The notes under the pieces: model-generated
Database searches by the model: none
Told to the model about the DNA's origin: nothing
What the model saw: only the letters and a program-made list of their open reading frames with translations
DNA from: Caenorhabditis elegans
Lineage: Eukaryota; Nematoda; Chromadorea; Rhabditida; Rhabditidae
Length of the DNA: 64,000 nt
Assembly: GCF_000002985.6 (NCBI RefSeq)
Contig: NC_003281.10
Span: 2,046,001-2,110,000 of the forward strand
Direction: 5' to 3'
Position numbers and translations under genes: made by a program
Shown here: piece by piece, positions 19,527-30,300 of the stretch
How positions within the stretch are numbered: position 1 is the first letter of the stretch
Layout: each line of letters opens with the position of its first letter

Positions 19527-19921
19527 TCAAAACTGTAAGTTAAACACAGTACAACAAAATTTAAAAAAGTTTTTTTTTCCAATTTCCTGTAAAATTACAG
19601 ATAACTTTGCCGCTTTTTTTATGTTTTGTATTCAGTGATACAATGGAAACTCGAAAAATAATGATGATTCTTTCATATACTGACTTTATAACCACCCCTG
19701 TAGTCATTCAAATATCATATCTTGGATGCAATTGGCAAGAAGTGAAATTGTTCTTTTCTACGTTTAATTTAAAGAAATTTGTGAAAGTTATTCTCGAGAA
19801 AACGGATAATTCTGTGCACCCACACATGATACCGATGATTAATACGATCTCATAACTAAATAAATACTTTTTTGCATGAAACTGTTTTTTTTCAGTCGAA
19901 AAAATTGCATTTCAATTTTTC

Positions 19922-20445
19922 AATCTGTAAAATGTATTTAAATGACTCCAAATTTTCTCCTGATTCCGAATATCCATGTGAAAAAATTCAAAAAAATTTC
20001 TCTAATTGTGTATTTGAGCTTGAAATTGCGATTTTCATTAACGTCCCCATAAGATTTTTCAAATGTGCGCCGAAATAAATTCTCCTTGGAGCGCGTTCGC
20101 CTCATTCAACTTTCAGCTATTTTCATTTATTTTTATGCTAATAAAATGTTCAATTGACACGAAAGAATATATTTTTCAAAAAAAAGTTCAATAATATACG
20201 ATAAAAATGAATAAAAATTGCTGAAAAATTGCAAGAAGTAAACATATATGGAGAAAATTGAATGAGGCAAATGCGCTCCAAGGAGAATTCATTTCGGCAT
20301 GCATTTAAAAAAGTGATGCACAAATGAAAATCGCGATTTCAAGCTCAAATATAAATAAAATCAGGGAAATTATTTTGAATTCTGTCACTTAGATATTTGG
20401 AATCAGGGGAAAATTTGGAGTCAATTAAAAATATTTCCCAGATTT
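19922..20445. mobile_element. Foldback element with ~180-bp arms
   Basis: AATCTGTAAAATGTATTTAA at the left is inverted near 20420-20445. The arms match along their length, including TTTGAGCTTGAAATTGCGAT against ATCGCGATTTCAAGCTCAAA, and AATTCTCCTTGGAGCGCGTT against GCGCTCCAAGGAGAATTCAT. The central loop is about 20112-20257. It starts about 65 bases past the stop codon of the srz pseudogene. No coding capacity. Confidence 0.8.
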
Positions 20446-20975
20446 CGCTACTCCACCTTTAAATGACAACCATAATGGTCAGAGATGTGCAGCAAACTTG
20501 CCGAATTTTCCGCTTTCGTGTTTCTTTTTTTTTGGACCATTTTTGGTCTAAAAAGGTAAAAAATTTCAATTTTTCATGTGATTATAAAAAAATACTTCAT
20601 ATGTACAACAGAACACCGAAAATCTTGATATTAAGTTCACTAGTTGCTTGTAAACTTCTGAAATCTCTCCGGCAGTGAAACTTGATAATTCCCACACGTT
20701 ATAACTTTCTGAATAACCATGGTGTATGTTTTTGCCGGAATCGTGTATTGCGAGTTTTCCTAAAAGTATATCTTTACTTAAAAAGTCTTAAGAAGAAAAA
20801 AACCAACTTGTCGTGGGTTCATAACAGCATCCTTTATTAGTGGCAATATTTTGGTAACATTTTTCATTTTATAGGTTGTGCCTGTTTCCGATAAACCATA
20901 TCGCTGGACACTGTAGATGATGGCTGGGATTTTAGATTTGTCAAACTTTGTTTTGTCAACTTATGATACTTATAA
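20446..20975. other. AT-rich spacer
   Basis: No gene is recognised. GAGATGTGCAGCAAACTTGC at about 20481-20500 resembles the edge phrase of the nearby satellite blocks (GGTGTGCGGCAAATT) and may be a lone decayed end. Confidence 0.4.
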
Positions 20976-20977
20976 CA

Positions 20978-21478
20978 GGGATGGGCGGCAATTGCCACTC
21001 GGTAAATCGGCAAATTGGCAGCTTGCCGATTTGTCAGAAATTTTCAATTCCGACAATTTGCCGATTTGCCGGAAATTTTCAATTCCGACAATTTGCCGAT
21101 TTGCCGGAAATTTTCAATTCCGAGAATTGGCCGATTTGCCGGAAATTTTCAATTCCGACAATTTGCCGATTTGCCGGAAATTTTCAATTCCGACAAGTTG
21201 CCGATTTGCCGGAAATTTTCAATTTCGACAATTTGCCGATTTGCCGGAATTTTTCAATTCTGACAATTTGCCGATTTGCCGGAAATTTTCAATTCCGACA
21301 AGTTGCCGATTTGCCGGAAATTTTCAATTCCGACAAGTTGCCGATTTGCCGGAAATTTTCAATCCCGGCAATTTGCCGATTTGCCGGAATTTTCAATTCC
21401 GACAATTTGCCGATTTGCCGGAAATTTTCAATTCCGACAAGTTGCCGATTTGCCGGAAAATCGTGTGCCGCTTACCCA
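20978..21478. repeat. 35-bp satellite block 2
   Basis: At least 11 near-identical 35-bp units run from about 21000 to 21460 (core TTGCCGATTTGCCGGAAATT, then TTCAATTCCGACAA). Successive CCGAC words are at 21050 and 21085, giving the period. Edges: CAGGGATGGGCGGCAATT at the left and GTGTGCCGCTTACCCATG at the right, an inverted pair. Because 35 is not a multiple of 3 and the unit lacks stops, all three plus-strand frames stay open; those open frames are not genes. Confidence 0.92.
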
Positions 21479-21492
21479 TGACTAATAAGCAA

Positions 21493-22338
21493 TTATTTAA
21501 CTGTTTCGGAAAACTTAGTATGAAAACCTGAAAAATTTGGTTTTTCGGCATGCTGAATTTAAATATCTCGATAGTTTTTTACTAAAGTTGTTCAATTTTC
21601 CAATAAAACTTACAATCAGCAACAGCACTTCTCTCCTCTTGAGTCAGCATTTCATCTTCTCCATCACTCGTAGTAAGGGATATATTTAGCTTGAAGCTAT
21701 CAGTAACTGCATTGGGACCTAAAAAAATCTCATTTACTTCACACTCTATTCACTTCTGCCCAGAAAAAATCCCTACCTTCCCGATTGTCCCGCTCTGCAG
21801 CAAAATTCAACGAGAATTCCGGCTTGCATTGGAAATTCAGTACTTTTGGAAGCTTACAGCATTCCAGAAAATCCTTCAAAAAAGTTTCAAATGTTTGAAG
21901 CCCACCATCTCTCTTATCCTTTATACCACAAACTGCAAAACCTCTTGAGCACGATGCACCATGCCAGGCATCGTTGGTGTGCTCGCACAGCTGATGTGTG
22001 TCACCGTTTTCAGTGCGGAAAAGTCCAACTATGACTCCGGAGCCCGAGCAGTACTTGATGTTGCCGTCGGTGTTAAGAGGATCCATCTCGATGCTTAAGC
22101 TGGCTGAAATTTCATGAAATAGGCAAATAAATGTATAAGTTTATTTACAAGTTCCAAATTTTCTGCAAAAAATTTCCAGACCATCGTTTCCAACTCGAAT
22201 TCCGTATACAAACTCCCCATCTGGACAGTTTTTCCCTTTATCTGATACTGGTGCAGGTGGGAATTGACGGAACTGGAATATAGTTGAAGCTGGGAAGACT
22301 AGGAAATAAAAGAAAATGATGAACAGTTGAATAGACAT
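21493..22338 (-). CDS. Secreted Cys-rich protein of unknown function (218 aa)
   Basis: Four exons join in phase: 22338-22149, 22103-21777, 21718-21614 and 21527-21493, with donors GTAAAT, GTAGGG and GTAAGT and TTTCAG- or TTTAG-type acceptors. The start is the ATG giving a clean signal peptide, MSIQLFIIFFYFLVFPAST. The mature protein has Cys motifs KGKNCPDGEFVYGIRV, LEIFCRKFG, IKYCSGSGVIVG, HGASCSRGFAVCG and LECCKLPKVLNFQC, and a hydrophilic tail (TTSDGEDEMLTQEER). No named domain is recognised. It is probably an extracellular nematode protein. The only soft spot is the tiny last exon (35 bp, CFHTKFSETVK then stop). It is wedged between a satellite block and srz remnants yet shows no lesion. 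Confidence 0.65.
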
Positions 22339-22671
22339 TTGACGAAAAGTGATGGAACATACTGCGATGAGAAAATCAATTAAAGATGACTCATTGGGGG
22401 ACATGGGACACATCGACTTTTTTCGCAAAGCTTCCCACACGATGCTTAGTCATCGGAATTCTTGGTTTTTTTACAAGTCTCTGATCGAATAGGCTAATAT
22501 TTCCAGCCGCTGTGGCATTGACAAATCGGTTAAACTTCCAATTTTAACTAATTTCAGGTCATTTTATGAGCCGCCGTAACTGTTTCTTGAGAAATGTTAA
22601 ATTAAAATATTTTTTAACTCAAAACAAAACTAACTGCCAGAACCAAAGAAAATTCAAAGCAATTTACTGAA

Positions 22672-23434
22672 TTATAATATAAAATTGTCCATAGGTATAA
22701 TGTGTGGATGGGCATTATTATCAGTTCCTTGAAAAATAACTTCTTTCACAAAGTTTTTGAATTTGAATGAAGAGAACAATAATTTCTGCCAATTACAAAC
22801 AAGATATGACACTTGGATTATCACAAGTGTTGCTAGAAAGTCTATGCCGTAGAGGATACCAAGTGATTTCGAAATTCCAATCGAAGGATTAGCTATAAAA
22901 AGTATGCACACAGGTAGAGTTAACTGAAATTTCAAAGGCAATTGTGGTTTTGCAACAACAAAAAATTCGATCAAAATGGGTCCATTATGAAATAACTTTA
23001 AAAGCATATTATATAATTGGTCTCGATTTTTTTCTCAAAAAAGGAATATTTCAGGAATGTTTTTAGTACTTTTATGAAAACTTATTGAGTTTCAAACAGT
23101 TTTTCTCAAAAATTAAGACTTATTCTTACTATTAATAAATAAAAGTTTTCAACTACATTGCAATTCTAGTGAACATTTCCGATTCGAAAAAAGTGATGAA
23201 CTATATTCGGGAACACCTAAAGAATGGTTTTATTTTTGATTATTTATAACCAAATACCGTGTCTTTTATACGATTTAATTTGTGTATATACAAATAAATA
23301 GGGAAAATGGTGAAATAATGAACAAATACTAGTATAATGCCAAAGAGAAAAAATATTAAGAAAAATGCAAAAAGTAGGACGGTTGAAACTGGATCTGTTA
23401 TTGATCCAAGATTCTCGGAATTAATCATATTCAT
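22672..23434 (-). pseudogene. srz-type chemoreceptor, internally deleted pseudogene
   Basis: Only the two ends of an srz gene are present. The first exon (23434 to about 23243) reads FFLFGIILVFVHYFTIF and LYIHKLNRIKD. The last exon (about 22923-22672, acceptor GAAATTTCAG) reads FLATLVIIQVSYLVCNW and NAHPHIIPMDN. Just over 300 bp separates them, so the exons for TM2 to TM6 are gone. The upstream flank carries a conserved E-box (23512-23522). Confidence 0.75.
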
Positions 23435-23511
23435 GTGCTTGCTTGCAAACTGGACCTCTATTTCAAATATTTTAAACGTGCAATTTTCTTGAAAAAATAT
23501 AAAATATAATA

Positions 23512-23522
23512 TTCCACCTGTT
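23512..23522 (+). promoter_or_regulatory. E-box matching WWYCACSTGYY upstream of srz remnant
   Basis: TTCCACCTGTT lies 78 bases upstream of the ATG of the minus-strand srz copy, in a flank conserved with the srz copy at 24692. It matches the E-box consensus reported upstream of many nematode chemoreceptor genes. Confidence 0.5.
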
Positions 23523-23599
23523 TTTTAAACTACTGATTTCAAAAATACGCGTGAGGATGAACAGCTGAATTATGACAAAACTTGTGTTTCTGGGTTTTC

Positions 23600-24183
23600 T
23601 TTTTGGTTTTTTTGTTGGTAATTTTTAATCCTTTTTAATAATTTTTTCTTTGGAAAAAAAATCAAAATTAATCGAAAATCTACTTTTTCTAAAAAAAACC
23701 ACATTTTTATTTAGGTCCAAAATATATTTTGGTCCTCGCCCGCATACCAAATTAATAATTTTTTAGCATTCTGCATACCAAGATCAAATACCTTTGTTAT
23801 TTCTTGATCGTCAGATGGTTGTAAAACCGTCTAGAACGCCAAAACCTATTGACTCTGCCTCCTCCTGCCTCCTACCTCCCCAGCTGCCTCCTACCTCCCC
23901 AGCTGCCTCCAAGAATTATATTTGAACGTTGCTTTGTTATGCCTTTTTCTCGGTTAAAGGAAATTGTGCAGGTGTACACCAACAGGTCGAATGTGTACAC
24001 AATATGTATGGTATCAAAATTTGGCAACTTATTTTTTTCCATTAAACTAAAATTTTTATGCGGCGCCCACGTGGGAGCCCTAGCCAAAACCAAAAACAAT
24101 TCAAAAAAAATCATTGAACTATGAGATCAAGGATCAAAAAAAAAATTTTTAGCTGAAAATTGAAACCAAACAAATTTTTTTAA
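23600..24183. other. Intergenic spacer with C-rich direct repeats
   Basis: CTGCCTCCTACCTCCCCAG occurs twice in tandem at about 23866-23904 within a strongly pyrimidine-rich tract (23855-23911). The remainder is A/T-rich. Open frames across the C-rich tract read simple Pro/Ser or Gly/Arg repeats and are not coding. Confidence 0.5.
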
Positions 24184-24438
24184 TTATGAAATCGAATTGT
24201 CTATAGGTATAATGTGTGGATGCACATCATTATCAGTTCTTCGAAAAATAACTTTCACAAAGTTTTTGAATTTGAATGAAGAGAAAAGCAATTTCACATT
24301 CTGCCAATTACAAACAAGATATGACACTTGGATTGTTACAGGTATTGATGGAAAGTCTAAATTGAAGAGGATGTCCAGTGCTTTCGAATCTCCAATTGAA
24401 TAATCAGCTATCACAAGTATGCACGTAGGTAGAGTTAA
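24184..24438 (-). pseudogene. srz-type chemoreceptor, last exon only
   Basis: Acceptor CTTTCAG at about 24439, then LTLPTCILVIADYSIGDS, FPSIPVTIQVSYLVCNW and ending HPHIIPIDNSIS. No upstream exons follow; the next sequence to the right is the promoter region of the divergent srz copy at 24692. An orphan 3' exon left by rearrangement. Confidence 0.75.
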
Positions 24439-24618
24439 CTGAAAGTTCAATTCGATTTTCGTTTCAACGCAATCTTTCAATGTTTTTTCCAGAATTCAAA
24501 CAAATCTATAGCTTGAACCAAGTTACGCCGATTTTTATTTGCAATTTGAAAACTGACTTGGATTTGAAAAATATGCAGCTGTTTATAGTCACGTATTTTT
24601 AAATTCAGTAGTTCAAGA

Positions 24619-24629
24619 AACAGGTGAAA
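24619..24629 (-). promoter_or_regulatory. E-box matching WWYCACSTGYY upstream of srz copy
   Basis: AACAGGTGAAA (the complement of TTTCACCTGTT) lies 62 bases upstream of the ATG at 24692. The surrounding ~90 bp, including a CAGCTG word, aligns with the flank of the srz copy at 23434, so the site is shared between paralogues. Confidence 0.5.
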
Positions 24630-24691
24630 CATTTTAGAAAAGAAAATTTCAAGTTTCAAAGATTTGAAACAGTGAGTATGCTTGCATAAGT

Positions 24692-26347
24692 ATGATAGGT
24701 GTTAATCCTAAAGATCTTGAATGGCTTCAGCCTTATTATGAATCAAACCCAGTTTCAACAGTCCTAACTATTGCATTTTTCTTAATATTGTTTCTCTTTG
24801 GCGTTATACTAGTATGTGTTCTTTATTACCCTATTTTGCCTATTTATTTGTATATAAACACATCAAATCGAATAAAAGACATGGTATTCTTGTATAAATA
24901 AAATCTGGAAACTTCTACAATTATTTTTTAAAAATTACAAAAACTTCTAGAACTGCACCAAAGCTTTAGCACTTTAAGATTTATTTTTTTTAAATTAAAA
25001 TCATTCTTTAGGTATTCCCGTATATAGTTCAACACTTTTTTCGAATCGTTCAACTATTGTACTTTTTACATTTTTGTGTGAACTGTAAAAAAGCGGTTTG
25101 TTCCTATTATCACCTCTCAAGCAATTCTGAAGGCATAACAGAGTAAGTAGAAAAAGGCTTCGTAATCAGGGCTGTTGCAAAAAAAATTCGTCCAAAAAAC
25201 AAAATAAAATTAATCGATTTTTTCAAAAAAAAAAAAAAAAAAAACCAAAAAAACTTTAACTAACGGAGGTTTTTTGTTCTTCTTTGTTTTATTTTTTGGT
25301 TTCAAAAAACTTTAAAAAAAACCAAAAACAAAAACAAAAAACGAAACTTCAAGAAATTGGTCCTTTTTTGGATAAAATAAACTTAAAAGTGTTCAAACAT
25401 CTGATGAAATATCGTGATAAAGTCTTAATATGTATAATTTTTTGAAATATTTTAAAATACCCTCAACATTACACAGCCCGATCTCGTGTTATTTGAGAAA
25501 AAGAATTTCAGGCATACAGTTTACTCCTTTCTCAATTATACGCATTTTCTGGCATTTTCAATTCTGCTTGTTATCACTGAAGTCTATCATACTATAACAT
25601 TCCTTCTGGCTTAAGGCTTTTTCACAGTATTAGTTCCCTACAAAAATCTCATTTGCGCAAAAGTATATCCATAGGCATCTGCACTACATTTACATATTCT
25701 TCAGCTTAAAACGAATAATACATTATTTTTTAAAAGTGTTGTATGAAAAGAGAGAAGACATAGGTATGAGTAAGAATATGTGCATAAGTATGGGTGTAGC
25801 AGTTCTATATTTTTATGCGGTATGTTTGATCGAATGCCAAATCTCATTAATAAATACTGATTTTCATTCCAGGTTTTTCATGTTTTCTTAAATGTCTTTC
25901 TTTCATGCATATCTCTAATATTTTATATTCCCATAATGTGCAGTTTGAATCGTCAACGGTCTCAACAGAACTTATACCTGCAAAAGTTTATTTTCAATCA
26001 GATTTTCATCCAGTTCTTCATCAGAACTGTAAGCTAAAATTTTGTTCTAACATTCCAAAATTAACTGCAAATCAAGACTTGAAAAATTTCAGATAACTCT
26101 ACCCGTTTCCATACTTTTATTATTTGAGCAAACAAGGGGACTTGGAGACAAACTGAACATTCTTTATGAATTAGACTTTATAGCCACACCTGTAATAATC
26201 CAAGTGTCATATCTTGTTTGTAATTGGCAGAATGTGAAATTGCTTTTCTCTTCATTCAAATTCAGGAACATTGTGAAAGTTTTTTTTCGAAGCACTAATA
26301 ATGATGTGCATCCATACGTTATACCTATGAACAACTCGATTTCATAA
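24692..26347 (+). pseudogene. srz-type chemoreceptor, full exon set but with nonsense codons
   Basis: This is the most complete srz copy. Exon 1 (24692 to about 24882) starts MIGVNPKDLEWLQPYYESN and reads TM1 (FFLILFLFGVILVCVLYY) and LYINTSNRIKDM. Exon 2 (about 25015-25143) reads VFPYIVQHFFRIVQLLYFL. Exon 3 (about 25545-25820) reads LAFSILLVITEVYHTITF but contains in-frame TAA, TAG and TGA. Exon 4 (about 25873-26025) reads SLIFYIPIMCSLNRQRS. Exon 5 (26093-26347) reads DFIATPVIIQVSYLVCNW and ends NNSIS. Splice sites look good; the stops in exon 3 make it a pseudogene unless that exon is skipped. Confidence 0.78.
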
Positions 26348-26445
26348 TTAAAAAAATTTGTTTGGTTTCAATGTTCAGCTAAAAAATATTATCCATATTC
26401 AACATCACTGATCTCTTTCTTGAAATCTTCAACTTCTTCTTCGCA

Positions 26446-27341
26446 AAATAAATATAATCATGACTAAGTTTGTGATTTTGGGTCCCACCACGAAAAGCTG
26501 GGTCTCGCCACGAAAACGTTCAAAATTGATGGAAAGTAGTCGATATGGTTGTTATTTGAAAGCTAATAAAACGTTAAATTATAATGACTGAAATTACCAA
26601 GTAACTTGATAAAACTATTGTATCTGGAAAGTTTCAAAAAAAAAAATTTCGAAAAAAACCCGAAATTTCAAAACTTGCCTAGTTTTAAACATTTTAATTG
26701 TATTTTAGACAAAAAAAATTGCATAAAAAACTGAGTAACGCAGAAGAACTACAGTAACCCAGAGGGTTTTCGTGGTGGGACCCAAAAATCTTTTAAATTG
26801 TCGGATTATAGGCAATATGGGGTTCATTTTGAAAGGCTCAATGAGCTGACTTCATATTTGTAAAAAAAAAAATTTTATTTGGAATTTGAAACGAGAAAGC
26901 ATGAAAAAAAAATTCGAATTTTGTTTTTGCAACATTTGCAGGTTTTAATTTTTTTTTTCAAAATCCATCGAGTTTATACTTTTCTGAAAGCTCTTTGAAT
27001 TTCCAAACTCACTTGCAGAGCAACAAAATGCTCTCAGCTCTCTCCTGAAAAATCATCCTCCAAAAATCGATAATTGTGTGCTGCAGGGGTCCTTGTGAGC
27101 AAATAAATGTGCTCCGTAGGTAATTAGTTTTCACGTAATTTGCATGAATATAATCGCCATGTCGACTTTTGTCAATTTTCAGTTTTACCCGTGAATTGTC
27201 TAGACATACTACGTCTGAAAAATTGAGTTTTTTTAAAGTTTAAAACTCAAAAAAATTTGAATATACGCTTTTTTTCAAATAAATAAGTATTTTACGCTTA
27301 TTTTAAGCTAAAATTCATTCAAAAAACTTTAAAACTGACAG
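26446..27341. repeat. Direct duplication, left copy (~896 bp)
   Basis: Nearly identical to 28385-29282. Both begin AAATAAATATAATCATGACT and end AAAAAACTTTAAAACTGACA. The two differ by only a handful of substitutions and 1-2 base indels. This copy lies beyond the catalytic exon of the phosphatase pseudogene and carries a second copy of its fourth exon (27214-27013). Confidence 0.92.
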
Positions 27342-30300
27342 CGTGGCGAGACCCAAAAACTCAAAATCCTCGGAACCTAGACATGATGGGGGTCATTTTA
27401 AAGGTATTGGTGAGCTTATAACGCTAATTCAGCTAATTTTTTTTGAAATCCACAACTTCGAGAAAAAACGCCAGCAATTTTTTTTTCAAAAAATTAAAAA
27501 CAATTATTTTTTCCAAAATCTCACCTCCTCAAAGTCAACTTGCAGTTTTTTATCCAGCTTATTATAAGCCAATTCCAGTGTCATCACACAACCGGTCCTT
27601 CCCGGCGGAGCAATGTACCACACAAGGCCCGTGCCGCACCTGAGCCAGCAGCCGCTGGGGTACTGTATGACATTTTTCGTCGGGCACACCGCAATCCGGC
27701 CAACTGCAAGAAAACATGTTAAGTTTGGGAGAAAACTGGTAAAAAATGACATTTCCCAGGGAAATGTCGACAAAAAATTATTTAAAAATCGATAACTTCC
27801 TAAAAATTCGCTTCATTGATTTTTTTTTTCAAAATTTTTAAATTAGTGCTAAATTATCGATTTTTCTCAGTTTTTTGGCTGAAATCATTGATTTTTCGCT
27901 AATTTTTTCTAAATTCTTACAAATTTTCCAAAACATTCAACTCACTTCGGCCATTTAATCAGGCTGACTCTAAGCCCCTCCAAGTTCGCGGGCTGCTCAT
28001 CGACCGGCACATTGTCGGGCACAAATGTCACTGCTAAATTGCAAATTTCAAATTCCTCGGACGATTCACTAAAATTTGTGACACGTATGCAACCGTATGT
28101 TTCTGTTACGCCCAGTGATGGCCAGTATCTCGGGCGGCCTTCTCTGCCTACTCTGAAAAAATAGTGTTTTGTTTTCAAAATATTTTTCCTGATAGCCCAG
28201 AAAAGTTTGCACATTTTGAAAAAAAATTTAACCGAAAATCTCAAAAAATGACAAAGTTATGAATTTTCGAAAAATTTCGAAAATTCTAAATTTATTTGTT
28301 TTTTATTATTATCCTATAAACTTTAGTTATCAATTTTTACGCGCAAATTTCAAAATTTATGTTTTTTGCTCACTGAGACCTTTCAAATAAATATAATCAT
28401 GACTAAGTTTGTGATTTTGGGTCCCACCACGAAAAGCTGGGTCTCGCCACGAAAACGTTCAAAATTGATGGAAAGTAGTCGATATGGTTGTTATTTGAAA
28501 GCTAATAAAACGTCAAATTATAATTACTGAAATTACCAAGTAACTTGGTAAAACTACTGTATCTGGAAAATTTCAACAAAAAAAAAATTTCGAAAAAAAC
28601 CCGAAATTTTATAACTTTCCTAGTTTTAAACATTTTAATTGTATTTTAGACAAAAAAAATTGCATAAAAAACTGAGTAACGCAGAAGAACTACAGTAACC
28701 CAGAGGGTTTTCGTGGTGGGACCCAAAAATCTTTTAAATTGTCGGATTATAGGCAATATAGGGTTCATTTTGAAAGGCTCAATGAGCTGACTTCATATTT
28801 GTAAAAAAAAAAATTTTATTTGGAATTTGAAACGAGAAAGCATGAAAAAAAAATTCGAATTTTGTTTTTGCAACATTTGCAGGTTTTAATTTTTTTTTTC
28901 AAAATCCATCGAGTTTATACTTTTCTGAAAGCTCTTTGAATTTCCAAACTCACTTGCAGAGCAACAAAATGCTCTCAGCTCTCTCCTGAAAAATCATCCT
29001 CCAAAAATCGATAATTGTGTGCTGCAGGGGTCCTTGTGAGCAAATAAATGTGCTCCGTAGGTAATTAGTTTTCACGTAATTTGCATGAATATAATCGCCA
29101 TGTCGACTTTTGTCAATTTTCAGTTTTACCCGTGAATTGTCTAGACATACTACGTCTGAAAAATTGAGTTTTTTTAAAGTTTAAAACTCAAAAAAATTTG
29201 AATATACGCTTTTTTTCAAATAAATAAGTATTTTACGCTTATTTTAAGCTAAAATTCATTCAAAAAACTTTAAAACTGACAGAGTTTTGAATTTTCGAAG
29301 TTGAAAAAAAAACATTTTTCAAAAAAAAATGTGTGGAGAAATTTTTCCAAATTTTTTTTTTTTTTTAAGAGTTATAAAATTTCCAGTTTTCATTTATTTC
29401 TAATCTAATAAAAAATATTTAACACACATTTTAAGCTAAAAATGAGGTCAAAATCTTCAAAACTGATAGAGTTATGAATATTTGAAAAATTGAAAAAAAA
29501 ATCATTTTTCTCGAAAATGCTCAAAATTTGCTTTGAAAAAACTAACTTTTGTCATTTTTTGCTATAGCAATCAAAACCCACTTAAATTCAAAATTATCCC
29601 GTCGAGACCTTCAAAATGACACCCATCGTGACTAGGTTCCGCCGATTTCGGGTCCCACCACGCAAAACTACAGTAACCCCAAAAGTGGGCGTGTCCTGGA
29701 CAATCTGGTTGTCAAATTGAAGCTAATGACGGAAAAAAACAAGAAATCGCAATTTTAAGACTATTCCGAGTTCAAAAACCATATTTTTGGGGGATTTTAA
29801 AATTTTCAAAATTTTCAAAAAATTCGAAAATTTTCAAAGAATTCGAAAATTTTCGAAAATCTGTAACTTTGCCAATTTTTGAAATTTTTGGCTAATTTTT
29901 CGTTCAAAAATTACTTGAATATTTATATCCTCTAAAAAAAATACTGTAACAATTTTTTCCCAAAATAAAGAAAATCCAGGACATTTCGTGGCAAGACCCC
30001 GACATTTCGAAAATTTTCAATTTTTTCGGAACCCCAGCATTTTTCTAACAAATGCAAATTTTAAACTTTCAGCTTACCACAATATCGATTTTTGTGCATA
30101 TATTTCGTATAAGCATCGTATGTCAGTGAGGGGTCCTGCTTGGCATCGAGCTTTCGGTACTGTTTAACCAAACCATCGATCCCCAGTTTTTCGGTGGAAA
30201 AAATGAAATTTTCTAGAGCCTTCAAATATTGGAGGTGATCTTCTTCTGTCTGGAAATTGAAAAAAATGTTACCGGAAAAAATTTCTGAAAAAAATTTTTC

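Larger units (their letters stand above)
16225..19855 (+). pseudogene. srz-type seven-transmembrane chemoreceptor, interrupted pseudogene
   Basis: The pieces lie in gene order. A decayed TM1 end reads VYLYIHKLNRIKD (about 16300-16350). The next exon is frameshifted (PYIVSHFLELS, then VSYVLIIYITCVAIYID one frame over). A well-preserved exon (about 17466-17730; MAQVYHCLTFLLAAKTF) ends at donor GCG|GTATGTG. A following exon (about 17788-17929) reads LSLLFYIPIICSLQRAEQ. The last exon (19601-19855) reads DFITTPVVIQISYLGCNWQE. The srz family are orphan GPCRs of chemosensory neurons. Damage: a frameshift after TM1, a 440-bp foldback element between exons 2 and 3, and a ~1.6 kb Helitron-like insertion in an exon near the last splice donor. 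The 3' exons keep open frames, so the decay is fairly recent. Confidence 0.7.

Noticed and set aside
20917..21531. Three overlapping ~180-200 codon plus-strand frames with repeats (DLPEIFNSDN)
   Set aside because: A stop-free 35-bp unit cycles through all frames, so the same peptide appears in three registers. No gene structure.
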